Below, one piece after another: positions 24,411 through 35,909 of a DNA stretch of 64,000 nucleotides. The first letter of the stretch is position 1. Each line of letters starts with the position of its first letter. Where the stretch lies: positions 310,001 through 374,000 of the forward strand of contig JARFIW010000966.1 in assembly GCA_036346225.1 (NCBI GenBank), read 5' to 3'. Below the pieces are notes generated by a model. It worked only from the letters and a program-made list of their open reading frames with translations. It searched no databases and had not been told where the DNA came from. The position numbers and the translations under genes were made by a program. This DNA is from Platerodrilus igneus. Lineage: Eukaryota; Arthropoda; Insecta; Coleoptera; Lycidae.

Positions 24411-24538
24411 GAGTGAGGTTATGGAGCAATAAAATGTAAAATTTTATATTAATGTTTCGACCTATAACCCAAGAAAAGCATCCTAAAAAAAAAAAAAAGA
24501 GTGAAAAAGTCAAGAAAAATAAAAACATTTAACATTAT

Positions 24539-24560
24539 ATTATATATATATATATATATA
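24539..24560. repeat. (AT)n tract between Penelope and F2
   Basis: Alternating AT, about 22 bp. Confidence 0.9.
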
Positions 24561-25342
24561 TTGCAGTGGTAGTTCAGTAAAATTCGTTCGTCGCCCCACG
24601 GATAGGGTGCTATAAAATTGTCAAAAATTAAAATCTTAAAAAAAAATTTCTTACTCTTTGTTAGGACGCCTTCGAATTTCTGTGCTCACCCTGGCTAGAT
24701 CATCAATCGCCCTCTTTTTGAATACCTATTTTTACGTACATACCTCTCTCATACTCACACACCATTTAATGAAACTATCAAAATAATACAACAACCATAC
24801 AACTTTTTATTTACACATATTAACAGATAAAATATTTACACATAAGTACAAACGTTTTGGTACAATTATTACCAGCTCAATTTATTGAATGCTTTTAAGT
24901 CCTTGATGTTTAAATGATTTTAAACAAATTCAAGTAGATATGAGTAGATGGGCCCCACATGTTACCCTAATTTGACTTCAGACTGGTGTATTATGAGCTC
25001 ATTATAACCCAGTTTTGTTTATAAATGCTTTTTAAACCTTGCATTTATTAAAACAAATTTATAAACCCGTTTACTCCTTACAACCACAATTTATAGCCTG
25101 AATAACTTTTTAAATATCCTCAATAAACTCTTTTTCAATACTCAAAATTATTAAATTGTCCTGCACATGTACCTTTTTAAACAAGTTTTTAAATACAATA
25201 AATACGCCACCAATAAGTCAACCACACAACACAAAATATCCACAAATGTTTATATAAGAACAGAAATTTCAAATTTATTACCAGAAGACTCCTTCACTCT
25301 TCGACACCGCTGGAGCTGGCTACCAGAAACCCCTCGTCTCTA
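24561..25342. repeat. Repeat F, copy 2, left part
   Basis: It begins TTGCAGTGGT next to (AT)n and is colinear with F1 (GAGTAGATGGGCCCCAC at about 24950, GAGCTCATTATAACCCAG at about 24995). It stops at the BEL LTR; the rest of the unit continues at 31865. Confidence 0.8.
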
Positions 25343-25808
25343 TGGGGGAGCGGGATGCGGTGCGTACAATATCCCCCTAAAGCGAATTCTATGGTTCTGT
25401 ATACTAGCGGCCTTCGATAGCGTGGAGAATGTGAACCCCAAGAAATCAACGGTACAAATAACTACAATTCTAGGATTGCTAGTACTTACCTGTGGCCTTG
25501 CTTGACAAACTGCTCCAGGAAACAGGACCGCAATCTTCGGCTGGCACACCCGTTGAAACCCGGGGAACACAAACTATAAAAATTGGTAGCGATAAATTAA
25601 AAACTGCGTGTTCTCAAAAATTGACGTTTTGCACTAACTTCCTATTTTTTTTTTTGTTACGTCAAACCCAAGCGACGCGATTATAATGTTCAAATACAAC
25701 CACAAGGTGCAGGCTATAACCCAGAACAGAACGTCGAGACAAGACTCCAAAGCTACCAGCACCATCCAGCTCATAGCTATCTGGCGTCTTATTCCTGCGG
25801 CGCGAACA
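25343..25808 (-). repeat. BEL 3' LTR
   Basis: On the minus strand it starts TGTTCGCGCCGCAGG and ends CCCGCTCCCCCA. A purine-rich tract (CAAAGCGGGGAGAA, 25809-25822 on the minus strand) lies just upstream, as expected for the plus-strand primer. Confidence 0.9.
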
Positions 25809-25955
25809 TTCTCCCCGCTTTGAAAGTATGTAGAACTTTCAATTAACTCAAGTTGTGAAAAAATTGAAAACAAAAGAAATAAGTATATAAAGAAAAGAAA
25901 AACTAGTATTGCGTAATAAATTAAGTTAAATAACTAAACAATCCCGATTGTGAGA

Positions 25956-27180
25956 TTATTGATTAGGTATTGGGCATAATTTTACTACCGGGCGTTTAAG
26001 TTTAGTAGTTCTGGTTTTAACCAAAGCCACGCGAATAACTCCATCAGCCCCAGGGTACACTTCTTCAATAATACCTAAAGGCCAACTTAATGGTCGAACG
26101 CCATCTTGCATTAGAATAACAACGGTTCCGACCGTTACAGGATTATCGGGCGTGCACCACTTTTTTCTAACCTGTAATGTGTGCAAGTACTCAATCCTCC
26201 ATTTGCGCCAAAATGATTGAACTAACAAATCTAGTAAGCGTTTACGATCCCTCACTGTCAAATGCTCTTTTGACATATCGTAAGCGGGTAAATATTGTAG
26301 GGGAGTTTGCATTAAAAAATGTGCTGGAGTTAACACTTCCGGATAAGGATCCTCCGACAACACGCAAAGTGGCCTTGAATTTAGAAGTGCCTCAATTTGG
26401 ATCAGCACAGTCAAAAGTTCCTCATATGTGAGTAAATGACCACCAACAAATCCGGTACAGATGCGTTTTAAAAGATTTTACCGTAGATTCCCAAATTCCA
26501 CCAAAATGTGGAGCCTGGGGTGGACTCATTTTCCAGGAGATGCGTCGATTATTGAATTCAAGATTTAAAGCAGTTTGAAATTTTGAAGATGTAATCAAAT
26601 CATAAATTTCATTTAATTTGGACTTGGCTCTATAAAACTGGTACCATTGTCAGAATACATACAGGAAACTGGACCGCGACGTGACAAAAAGCGCTTAAAT
26701 GCGTCCAAAAAAGTTTCGGTCGACAAATTCGAGACTAGCTCTATATGGACAGCTTTAGTAGTCAAACAAACAAATATACAGAGATACGCTTTTGAGAGCG
26801 CTGCCTCTTCTGCGGGAAAGCGTAATATTGATAGGGCCAGCGTAATCCACCCCAGTGTGCGTAAACGCTTTGGCTTGCTGCACACGGCATGATGGTAAGT
26901 CTGCCATCATTGGCGTGGGGTGTGTGGGATTTACTCGAAAACAAAAATTGCATAATCTAATCCTTGATCTTATAATATCTCTAGCAGAAATAATCCAATA
27001 TTTTTGTTTAATAAGCGAATTAAGAAGATTAGCACCTGTGTGACAATTAATGCGGTGGTAGTGGTCAATTAATACATTTATTATATGATCTCTTTTCGTA
27101 ATAGCAGTGGATGACAAGCGGCAAAAGGCAATCCCGATCGTGATAAACGACCACCCACTCGAATAAGACCCACTTCATCT
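25956..27180 (-). pseudogene. BEL integrase region, broken
   Basis: Consecutive minus-strand frames give the zinc-binding start (INCHTGANLL, LCNFCFR), the first Asp in HTGVDYAGP (about 26850), the second Asp in YSDNGTSF (about 26640), and the Glu in PHFGGIWES (about 26500). The BEL C-terminal part ends TKLKRPVVKLCPIPNQ at 25956. Frameshifts near 27150, 26860 and 26430 and a small gap near 26610 break the reading frame. All three catalytic acidic residues are present. Confidence 0.88.
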
Positions 27181-27294
27181 AAGAAGGGTTTAAATTTCTT
27201 ATGTATAAAGGCACAGTGCCCTTTTTTAAACTTTCCATCAGCTCTGAAAATTGCACTAGTTGTAGCGCATGTATTAAATACTGTTCTGCTACAT

Positions 27295-30200
27295 TTAGAT
27301 CATCAGCGTCAATTCTAAGAGAAAGCTTAACAATTTTACAAAACGTAACACATATACAATAATGCGTAAAAGTTTGGACCACGAGGACACAGCTTGTGCC
27401 CTCTCATACAATACCGGAAGCTCGGGAACAATAATAGCTAAATTTCTTGAACATAATTCCGGAATTTCTTCATTTGGCGAAGCGGAAAACTGTTTAATGG
27501 GCCACATATGAGGAGGTAACGACATCCATGATGGACCATTCCACCAAAGATCATGCGACAACAGTTGGGAGGGCAATATGCCTCGAGATAGGCAGTCACT
27601 GGGGTTTTCTATCCCAGCGATATGGTAAAAGTGCTTAGGGTCTAAGTTGCTTTGAACTTTAGCCACTCTATTAGCGACAAATGTAGACCAACGATGAGGG
27701 GAAGAATGAATCCATGATAAGGCTATCGTAGAATCTGAAAATGCGTATAAGTTTTCTATGGGATAACGTGAATTATATATATCATACACGTTTCTTACCA
27801 ATGTGGATAGTAGAACTGCAGCGCAAAGCTCCAGGCGAGCTAAAGTCACTATTTTTATAGGAGAAACCCTTGACTTTGAACAAGCGAGGCGTATTAAAAT
27901 ATGACCATCTGAATCTGTTACATGCAAGTAGACTGCACAACCAAAGGCTTTTAAACTTGCATCACAGAATGCAACTATGTTTACAGTACAGTCATTAGCG
28001 ACCTTTAAATGACGTGGGATAACTGCATTCTTTAGTAATGGAAGTTCAGACACAAGCTTGAAGTAATATTCAGTTATATGCTTAGGAGGTTCATCATCCC
28101 ATCCAAGGTTTGCATTCCAGAGATCTTTTATTAGCAATTTGGCGTATAAAATTACAGGCGAGACCAACCCCAATATATCAAATAATCTTGCAACACAAGA
28201 CAAGATTATTCGTTTGGTGCATGATGCGGTTGAGATTTCTGCGGTTTGAAAGCAAAAGGCGTCGTTTCCAGGATCCCATGACAGACCTAGAATCTTTTGG
28301 TTACTACCGTCGGTAAAATTCACAGGTGTACAACTCGATAAAGGTAGGGTGCTAAGCAGTTCGAGTGAATTGCTAGCCCACTTAACCAAATCGAACCCTC
28401 CGGCCGTAAATAAAGCTATCAGCTGGTGCGATAACTTCACTGCTTGTTCAGTGTTTAATACAGACGACACTAAATCGTCCATGTAAAACTCTGACTCTGC
28501 CATCCAAGCAGCATCCGGATATCTGTATCTTTCATCTGCGGCGAGCTGCTTGACAGTGCGCATAGCAAGAAATGGACTGCATTTTAATCCGAAAGGAACA
28601 CGAGTGAATTTGAACGAGCGAATGCTCTCGTTACTATCAAAGCGAAATAATATCCTTTGGTATTGATGGTGTTCCTTAATAACACCAATTTGCAAATACA
28701 TTTGTCGAATATCCGCTGTAATGGCGACTGGAAAGAGGCGAAAATTTAATAAGAGTTTAAATAAATCAGCTTGTAAATTCGGCCCAGGGTACAGGACGTC
28801 ATTAAGTGATAACCCTGAATGGGTTTTTGCACTTGCATCTAAAACAATCCGTACCTTGGTAGTCCTTTTATCTGGTTTTATAACAGCGTGATGAGGTATA
28901 AAGTACCCCTGATCGTTGTCCAACTCTGGTGGAACCTCTACCAAATAGCGATTTTTAATATATTCGTCTATAACTTCGTTGTAAGCTTTGCGAAAGTCTG
29001 GATTCAATTTAAACTTACGTTCAAGATAGATTAAGCGTTTGTGTGCTACTCCCCGAGAGTTACCTAAATTGTGTTCATCTCCAGTGAGAGGTAAAGCAAC
29101 AGTATAACGACCGTCACTTTCACGCGACATATTTTTGATGAAATCATTTTCACACGCGGTTTCTAGTGGACTGTAGAAGCGAGTAGTAGGAACTTCTTCA
29201 AGTTCCCAAAACTTTTGTAAACATTCTTGCAGATCATTATTATTTAATGCGCAGTATGTGGTAGATGTAAAATCCTGCTGTTGTTCTGGAGCGGTAATAG
29301 GTATTTGACCCATTATTACATGCCCAAGAGTAGTCTTCAATAAAGAAGGCGCGTTGGTAGGAGTATCAATAGGACCGTCTAACAATAAGAACGGAAACAG
29401 CTGTGCTCCCAGAACTAAATCAATTTGTCCAGGAACATTCCAATGACTATCAGCTAATGGCATTTTGTTAAGCTGTGTCATATGCGATGAATCAATGTAT
29501 TGAGCAGGTAAATTGTCGGTAATACAATCAATTACTAAAACTTGGATGTTATAGGTATGCGGATGAATACGTGATTCTATAGTAAGAGTGGCGTACCCAC
29601 GTATAGGACGGGAGCTCATGCCAACACCTTTAATCACAGAATTATTTAACGGAGTTATGGACAGATTCAGCTGTTCACAACACGTAATAGAGATTAAATT
29701 ATGTTGCGATGCACAATCAATCAAGCATCTGATAAGCTTTCTTGGATTGTTGTTGGTTCGAGCGAAAACTTGCGCCGTAGATAATAAAACATTGTTCATT
29801 GGCGAGATTGCTTCCAAGGTTTTACTGCGATAATGCGATGTTAACGTCACAGTGTCATTCGTGACGTGTGAGTTATTGTCATTTGAAGGCGGTACAACAT
29901 TACATAATGCGGTAGAGTTTGAATGCGATGCGTTGAAATTTAACTCATTACTAGCCAAAGAATTTCCATCACCAGGTAGAGCATCAAAATGTAATAATGT
30001 ATGATGCTTTTTGTGGCATGTTTTACATACATTTTGTGAATTGCATGTGTAACTAGAGTGCGACAGGCTTAAACAGTTTATACAAGCATGGTTCGATTTT
30101 ATAAAGGCATAACGATCCTTAGCCACTAATTTTTTAAAATCAGCACACTGGTACAAGTGTACATGATTCGACTTACTACAAAAGGCACAAGTCACAGTTT

Positions 30201-31251
30201 TTGATAACTTATTGCCCGTGTTTACAAAAGAATGAGTAATTTTAGAACCACCTTGTAACTTCGAATGAGATTGTATCTGCGTAGATTTAGACTCAGATTT
30301 TGATGTGCGTTCTAAAACCTTCACCTGTTCACGTAAAAAGGTTACAAATTCGTCGTAAGTTGGCATATCACCAGCTTTTCGGTGCCCATTTTCGAAGGAT
30401 TTAACAGTATCAGAATCTAACTTCTTTAATCCAATATGGACAAACATAAATTCCTTTAAGTCACAAATTTTTAACTGACCCAAGGCTTGGTAAACAGATG
30501 TAAACTTATCTACAAAGTAGTCAAGAGATTTTGACGTTGCGTTACTAATTGGTTTGAGTTCAAGCAGTTGATCAAGAAAAGCAGATGCTAAAGCTCGATT
30601 ATCTTGATATTTTGCAATTAAGGCGTTGTATAACGGTAAATAGTTTTCAGGTGTTGGTGTTATACCATGACAAATATTTTTTGCTTTACCAACTAATACG
30701 GATAACAAGTACTGAATTCGTTCCGTATCAGATAGATGTTCATTCTCATGTATTAAAATGTTAAAGTTTTGAATAAATAAAGGCCAATCTGACAAATTAT
30801 TTCCAGAAAAAGGGGCTAGCGAAATGCGAGGCAACTTAAAGTAATTTTCTTTGCGTTTGGTATCATGCCCAATCTCCGGTTTATCACTTTGTTTCATTGA
30901 CAAAAAGCGTTCCCTTGCAGACTGAATCGAGCTGCACATTTCCGTAAATGACCACACGGTTTCAAATTCAGGTTCAAACTCTTCAATTAAGCGCATTGAT
31001 AAACTATTGATTTCATCCGCTAACGTCATAAACTCGCTGCGTAGTCCGATAACATGCAAAGATTTGGACAAAAAACTTTCTATCTGTACCGTGTCTTGTT
31101 TATCTGGAATAGCAGCAACTAGCTTTTGTGCGTAACTAACATACGACGCAAACTTTGACTCCAAGAAAGCTAAACGAGCCTCCTCTTCAGTCCGTTTACT
31201 CGTTTGAAGAATTGCGGTTTCTTTATTAGATGCGCGTGCACCTCTGGGCAT
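27295..31251 (-). CDS. BEL/Pao gag-pol polyprotein (gag, protease, RT, RNase H)
   Basis: The ATG at 31251 starts a 1318-residue frame. Residues 1-340 are gag-like. About 354-420 hold zinc knuckles (CAFCSKSNHVHLYQC, NVCKTCHKKHH). About 508 is the protease Asp in CLIDCASQ, where other members usually have DSG. RT spans about 790-960 (VLDASAKT, ITADIRQMYLQI, FYMDDLV at about 922). RNase H starts near 1090 (AFCDASLKAFGCAVY, LYAFSDSTIALSW). A frameshift near 27330 ends the frame early (ELTLMI); the family sequence continues in another frame (DADDLNVAEQYL) to about 27180. Gag through RNase H look intact but integrase is broken. Confidence 0.92.
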   Translation of the reverse strand: MPRGARASNKETAILQTSKRTEEEARLAFLESKFASYVSYAQKLVAAIPDKQDTVQIESFLSKSLHVIGLRSEFMTLADEINSLSMRLIEEFEPEFETVWSFTEMCSSIQSARERFLSMKQSDKPEIGHDTKRKENYFKLPRISLAPFSGNNLSDWPLFIQNFNILIHENEHLSDTERIQYLLSVLVGKAKNICHGITPTPENYLPLYNALIAKYQDNRALASAFLDQLLELKPISNATSKSLDYFVDKFTSVYQALGQLKICDLKEFMFVHIGLKKLDSDTVKSFENGHRKAGDMPTYDEFVTFLREQVKVLERTSKSESKSTQIQSHSKLQGGSKITHSFVNTGNKLSKTVTCAFCSKSNHVHLYQCADFKKLVAKDRYAFIKSNHACINCLSLSHSSYTCNSQNVCKTCHKKHHTLLHFDALPGDGNSLASNELNFNASHSNSTALCNVVPPSNDNNSHVTNDTVTLTSHYRSKTLEAISPMNNVLLSTAQVFARTNNNPRKLIRCLIDCASQHNLISITCCEQLNLSITPLNNSVIKGVGMSSRPIRGYATLTIESRIHPHTYNIQVLVIDCITDNLPAQYIDSSHMTQLNKMPLADSHWNVPGQIDLVLGAQLFPFLLLDGPIDTPTNAPSLLKTTLGHVIMGQIPITAPEQQQDFTSTTYCALNNNDLQECLQKFWELEEVPTTRFYSPLETACENDFIKNMSRESDGRYTVALPLTGDEHNLGNSRGVAHKRLIYLERKFKLNPDFRKAYNEVIDEYIKNRYLVEVPPELDNDQGYFIPHHAVIKPDKRTTKVRIVLDASAKTHSGLSLNDVLYPGPNLQADLFKLLLNFRLFPVAITADIRQMYLQIGVIKEHHQYQRILFRFDSNESIRSFKFTRVPFGLKCSPFLAMRTVKQLAADERYRYPDAAWMAESEFYMDDLVSSVLNTEQAVKLSHQLIALFTAGGFDLVKWASNSLELLSTLPLSSCTPVNFTDGSNQKILGLSWDPGNDAFCFQTAEISTASCTKRIILSCVARLFDILGLVSPVILYAKLLIKDLWNANLGWDDEPPKHITEYYFKLVSELPLLKNAVIPRHLKVANDCTVNIVAFCDASLKAFGCAVYLHVTDSDGHILIRLACSKSRVSPIKIVTLARLELCAAVLLSTLVRNVYDIYNSRYPIENLYAFSDSTIALSWIHSSPHRWSTFVANRVAKVQSNLDPKHFYHIAGIENPSDCLSRGILPSQLLSHDLWWNGPSWMSLPPHMWPIKQFSASPNEEIPELCSRNLAIIVPELPVLYERAQAVSSWSKLLRIIVYVLRFVKLLSFLLELTLMI

Positions 31252-31400
31252 GATGGCAGTTATAGAGCCGGTAACAATAAATCAAGTATGTTTGTTAAGA
31301 AGCGGGTAAGAAGCGCAATGCGGAAACTTATGAATTATGCCAATACCCAATGCAGTTTCAGATTGTTTTTTGTATCCGGTTCGATTAGGATCAACTTCTA

Positions 31401-31864
31401 TGGGGGAGCGGGATGCGGTGCGTACAATATCCCCCTAAAGCGAATTCTATGGTTCTGTATACTAGCGGCCTTCGATAGCGTGGAGAATGTGAACCCCAAG
31501 AAATCAACGGTACAAATAACTACAATTCTAGGATTGCTAGTACTTACCTGTGGCCTTGCTTGACAAACTGCTCCAGGAAACAGGACCGCAATCTTCGGCT
31601 GGCACACCCGTTGAAACCCGGGGAACACAAACTATAAAAATTGGTAGCGATAAATTAAAAACTGCGTGTTCTCAAAAATTGACGTTTTGCACTAACTTCC
31701 TATTTTTATTTTTTTTTGTTACGTCAAACCCAAGCGACGCGATTATAATGTTCAAATACAAGGTGCAGGCTATAACCCAGAACAGAACGTCGAGACAAGA
31801 CTCCAAAGCTACCAGCACCGCCCAGCTCATAGCTATCTGGCGTCTTATTCCTGCGGCGCGAACA
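31401..31864 (-). repeat. BEL 5' LTR
   Basis: It is almost identical to 25343-25808, lacks CCACAA (the 6-bp indel), and differs by CAT/CGC in the tract AGCACCGCCCAGC. Confidence 0.9.
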
Positions 31865-33190
31865 CGCTGTGTCCATCTACTACCCTGATTCGAGGATCCA
31901 CCGATCCCCACCATACAATAACTGTACTTCTCCCAAGATACTAGCTTCGTCTCACCAGTAACATTTCATTCCAGATATTACGCATACAAATTTTTCTCAG
32001 TTCTGCTTACCCCAAAATCTTCCATCCATATAACTTAAAAGTTAGAAACGGTACCTTTTATTTAAATAAGCACTAACTTGTGCAATTACTTTACTAACTT
32101 CCAGTCCGCTACTACAACTTTTATACTTTCAAATAAGATGTTTAATGTAACATTACTAAGCACACAAATACTAACCGAAAGCTTTGACTATTATGTAGGT
32201 CTGAACCCGTATTCAGAACTCGATGAAAGGAAAGAGAGCTTTAATATATTCTCCTGGGTATTTATATCAATCCAAAGCCCTCCAGTGGAATGCGTTTCAA
32301 GAGAAAAGCTTACTCTCAAAGCGGTATTTAAAAATTTTGAATGTATCCGATTCTAAATTCCGAAAAATTTCTCCCGTCCGCCGTTGTGTTATCTAGAATT
32401 TAGTCTTCTACCTTACCGTAAGAGCTCTCTTCAAAAACTATTGGCTATCAACCAATGATATAATTTCCTGTCGTCCCAATGCTCCGCCTATCCGCTATAC
32501 CCCTCTATTCTATGCATGTTTGTTGTCTTCTTTCAAACCCCACTTGGGCTACAGAAAATCGATATTGTAGACGTCCTTCGCCTAGTCCACGTGTATACCT
32601 TATGTGACTTCTATCCAAAGCTTGCTCTATCTGCTTCTCTATCTGTCTTACATTATCGATTGTTCATTCCACTCACTCCTTAAGATGTTTGTTATTTACC
32701 AGTTTATACAAATCGCCCGTAGAAAACAATTTCTATAGAATTTTATATTAACGTTCGTTTACTATTCTCTGAACGTAACATTTAACCAACAGGTGTTTCT
32801 TGAAATCATCGACCGTTTGAAAATAACAATTCCTAGATTTCTTGCTTCGTTGTATCGGTGTAAATAAACGTTGGCTTTTAAAACGAATATATTGGCGTTA
32901 GAAATTATTGATTTTCTTATGCATGCAAGCTCCTTTTCTGCTTTCGTGCGTTCAAATAAAGGAAATTATAGTTAGTTATGTGGATCCTTGAAGTTTTATG
33001 TACTTTTAAAGCTTTTCTTTCCTTATGTAATTTTCGCATTCCAATTTAAATATAAAAATACCTTAATACTCGTCCGATTTTACTGTATGAATTAAATTAA
33101 TTTGGAGCGTAAATAATTTGCTCTTATTTCTGTATACACGGTTGCACGGTTGCTATTGTCTACACCTATTTACCCTTTAAATCCGCAACA

Positions 33191-33191
<1 letters not shown>
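31865..33191. repeat. Repeat F, copy 2, right part
   Basis: It continues F2 after the BEL insertion. It has the conserved promoter-like ATATAAATA (minus strand, about 32264) with AAGCTCTCTTTCC downstream, GAAAATCGATATTG (32552) and TAGTCCACGTG (32585). It ends CCGCAACAATG at an (AT)n tract. Confidence 0.75.

Positions 33192-33223
<32 letters not shown>
33192..33223. repeat. (AT)n tract between F2 and z
   Basis: Alternating AT, about 32 bp. Confidence 0.95.
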
Positions 33224-33227
<4 letters not shown>

Positions 33228-33741
33228 TTTTAGGTAGTTTTTTTTACACAAGGTAAGTTGATAAATACTAACGTATTACAATTAATAAGATGAAATAATA
33301 ACTTAGACTTTTATGCAAAGCCCAAATGATCGTTTCAAATCGAGCTAGTAATTGAAAAAAAGGGAAATACAAGGTCTTGAACAGGATTTGAACCCGCATC
33401 TCAGTCTTGCTGGGACTGTGCGTTTACCAATTACGCTACCGAAACGGATGACTATAATTGGGAAATTTACAAATCTAAATCGTGTACAGAACTATACATA
33501 TACCTGACTCTCATTTACGTTTAGCATTTTTGTCAATCATATCTGACATTGTCAAGTTTGTTGACTTATGTCAGATATAGACAGGAAACAAAACTCAAAA
33601 TTACGGTTATAAGCCAAGTATTAAATATATAAATATTTTAGGTAGGTTTTTACATAAGGTAAGTTGATAAATACTAACGTATTACAATTAATAAGATGAA
33701 ATAATAGCTTAGACTCTTATGCAAAGCCCAAATGATCATTT

Positions 33742-33743
<2 letters not shown>
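33224..33743 (+). repeat. Repeat z, complete copy plus partial second copy
   Basis: The unit starts AAATATTTTAGGTAG, runs through a tRNA-like part and ends near GCCAAGTATTAAATA (33630). A second copy then starts with the same AAATATTTTAGGTAGG and stops at GATCATTTCAA before (AT)n. This is a tRNA-containing short repeat, possibly SINE-derived. Confidence 0.75.
33373..33447 (-). tRNA. tRNA-like core of repeat z (Ala-type anticodon, degenerate)
   Basis: The minus strand has an A-box-like TAGCGTAATTGGTAAACGC, a perfect anticodon stem CAGTC/GACTG around CCAGCAA, a variable loop AGATG and a B-box GGTTCAAATCC. The anticodon would be AGC (Ala), but position 33 is C instead of U and the acceptor stem is unpaired. 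A tRNA-derived repeat is more likely than a working tRNA gene. Confidence 0.4.

Positions 33744-33781
<38 letters not shown>
33744..33781. repeat. (AT)n tract between z and X2
   Basis: Alternating AT, about 38 bp. Confidence 0.95.
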
Positions 33782-33783
<2 letters not shown>

Positions 33784-35846
33784 CTCTGGAACGTCTCTAA
33801 AATCATGCCCGACTTTTGGGTTGACATAATTATGTGTAGCCTAACTGGAATCTTGACCTCGACTGCTCCTAATAATACTTCTTACCTAATTTCCTAAATA
33901 AAATTGTTGATACCTACCTGTTACATCTAAAAACATCTTCGCAATATCTTCATGCTGAAACCTAAATAGACATTCCCACCAATCACACACTCAAAATAAA
34001 TCAATTGACCAAATATATCACACTCTATTTAAATTAGATCCATATTACATTTTAAAACACCATTCCTTTAGGTACATCTATAATTGTCAATAATTTTATA
34101 ACAATAATCATGCAAATTTATAACCTTTTAAACACATATATTTTTATTTAAAGTAAGAGGGCGTTTCTCATACCTTACGTTACCCTTTTGTTTTAGCATG
34201 AGCTTATAATAAAACTCTACAACAGTGCATATAAATTTCAAGCACCACCAAATATCAATAAGCTCTCTATACCTCTTTACAACATTTGGTTATCTGTAAA
34301 TTCATTAATTATTTTCAAAAATCAATTTTTTTTAAAGTCCCATAAATGTTTGTTCATAAAATATCAAATAATAATAAAGCACATCAATCTCAAATCCAAA
34401 TAATCACAAACACCATAAAAATAATTATCACTCAGTGTTCTATTCTATCGCCTACCTGGTTTTTATCTTCTAAGTGTGCTCCGCCATCTAGCTCTTTGAA
34501 GATGCTGCCGTCTAGTAGATACCCAGTCCATCAGCTAACTGCCTGGTCCAATTACCATATCTGCCATGCACACCGCTGCTTCAATTTCCAATCCAAAAAT
34601 TTCAATCTACAAACTTAACTTTTATTATTCAAAAATCCCTTTTTTTATTATCCAAACAATTTCAAATTTTATAATTTTCGTGCATTTAAATACCAACTTA
34701 ACAAGCTTTGTACTTACGTACCACTTTATTGTTTTAACACAAAGATGGTTTATCAGCTTCAACATAAAATTTTATCAAATTGCACTAATTCACTTGAATG
34801 TAACTATTATCACCAATGCTGGATGAAATCAGAGCGAAAAAAAAGAGCTTGGCCCCTCTCTGCCAGTGATTATAAAAGTAAAATTCGCCCCCCTCCCCCT
34901 GTTTTAAATTGACACGTACACTTGTATACCCGTTCCTATAATTCTTGAAAATCTTTTCTAACTGCTCGTTGTTCCAGCGAAAAACCCCTAACGTCTCGTG
35001 AATATTCATAACAAACATAACAATACTCGGTAAATCGCTTCAAACCGCCAACCGTTAGCCTCTACATTTTCATTTGTCAACGTCTTCAACTTAAACAAAC
35101 ATCTCTCATCTCCCTTGTACCTATAGCTTTATCTAGTCATATCCTTCTATCAGCTGGATCTCTGCTTTTCTTGTACAATCCACACCATTCACATTGCTTG
35201 GCTCCATTCCCCCACTTTTTAACAGACTCGTGTTTGCTTCTAAATATCCTTGAAATTATTGATTTTATTTAGGTCTCCCAACTATACTGTTTCCTGATTT
35301 AAGTATACGCATCCCTCTTGCACTCAATACACTTTTATTCTGTCTTGGTCTTTCGTTGACTCTTTACTATACTACCTTCAAGAATGAAATCAAATCATCA
35401 AACCGCGTCTACATTAATCCCATCGGCTGTTCATTTCCAATAACCCATTAAAGTTTGTTTGTTGCCAAGTTTACCGAGAAATATTATCTCTCTTCGTTGT
35501 TTTGTTTAAACTGGTTACATTTTACGTTTGAGAACAGAAATGTTATTATTACACCTGCTCCACGCTTTTAGATTTTCATATAATACTTTACAACAAATTT
35601 AAATACGTTAGAATGAATTTGCCCCAATTATTATTTATTATGCCCTATGTTTATACAAATAATATCTTACATTATCCTTGGCTAAATTACATTGACCCTA
35701 CATTATTATACACTTCTTAAGTAAAAAATTATTTGTAAAAATATCCAACTCCCTAATTAAATAAATTTATTTTCTCTTATTTAAAAGCTCTCCACCTATG
35801 AGTTTACTTGTGCCCTTATATATCCCAATGACCCCTTAATTACACG

Positions 35847-35849
<3 letters not shown>
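33782..35849 (-). repeat. Repeat X, copy 2 (inverted)
   Basis: It is the reverse complement of 14899-16953. It starts AGCTCTGGAACGTCTC after (AT)n and ends TAATTACACGATAA before (AT)n. Both borders being AT tracts fixes the true ends of the unit. It carries the same short frame on the minus strand (34785-35018), shifted after about 40 codons by extra Gs. Confidence 0.8.

Positions 35850-35907
<58 letters not shown>
35850..35907. repeat. (AT)n tract between X2 and module B
   Basis: Alternating AT, about 58 bp. Confidence 0.95.

Positions 35908-35909
<2 letters not shown>

Larger units (their letters stand above)
20994..24538 (+). mobile_element. Penelope-like element P1 with inverted terminal copies
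   Basis: A central plus-strand region encodes a Penelope reverse transcriptase and GIY-YIG endonuclease. The 3' region (23573-24538, including the endonuclease) is present again in inverted orientation at 20994-21918 on the 5' side, the partial inverted copy typical of Penelope elements. The outer edges of both arms are AT tracts and each touches a repeat F. Frameshifts and a stop make it inactive. Confidence 0.9.
23573..24538 (+). repeat. Right arm of P1
   Basis: This is the inverted partner of 20994-21918. It contains the endonuclease 3' part and about 580 bp of untranslated tail. An internal (AT)n at 24046-24087 is longer than its counterpart in the left arm. Confidence 0.9.
25343..31864 (-). 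mobile_element. BEL/Pao LTR retrotransposon inserted in F2
   Basis: Two direct LTRs (25343-25808 and 31401-31864) flank a minus-strand gag-pol. The order gag, zinc knuckles, protease, RT, RNase H, integrase and the FYMDD RT signature identify BEL/Pao. The LTRs differ by two substitutions, one 6-bp indel and homopolymer length, implying a recent insertion. The insertion splits repeat F2. The expected 5-bp target duplication is not visible (left flank GTCTCTA, right flank CGCTGTG). Confidence 0.93.

Noticed and set aside
25340..25570. Short minus-strand frame inside each BEL LTR (again at 31398-31628)
   Set aside because: It lies wholly in the LTR and is repeated because the LTRs are identical; no domain.
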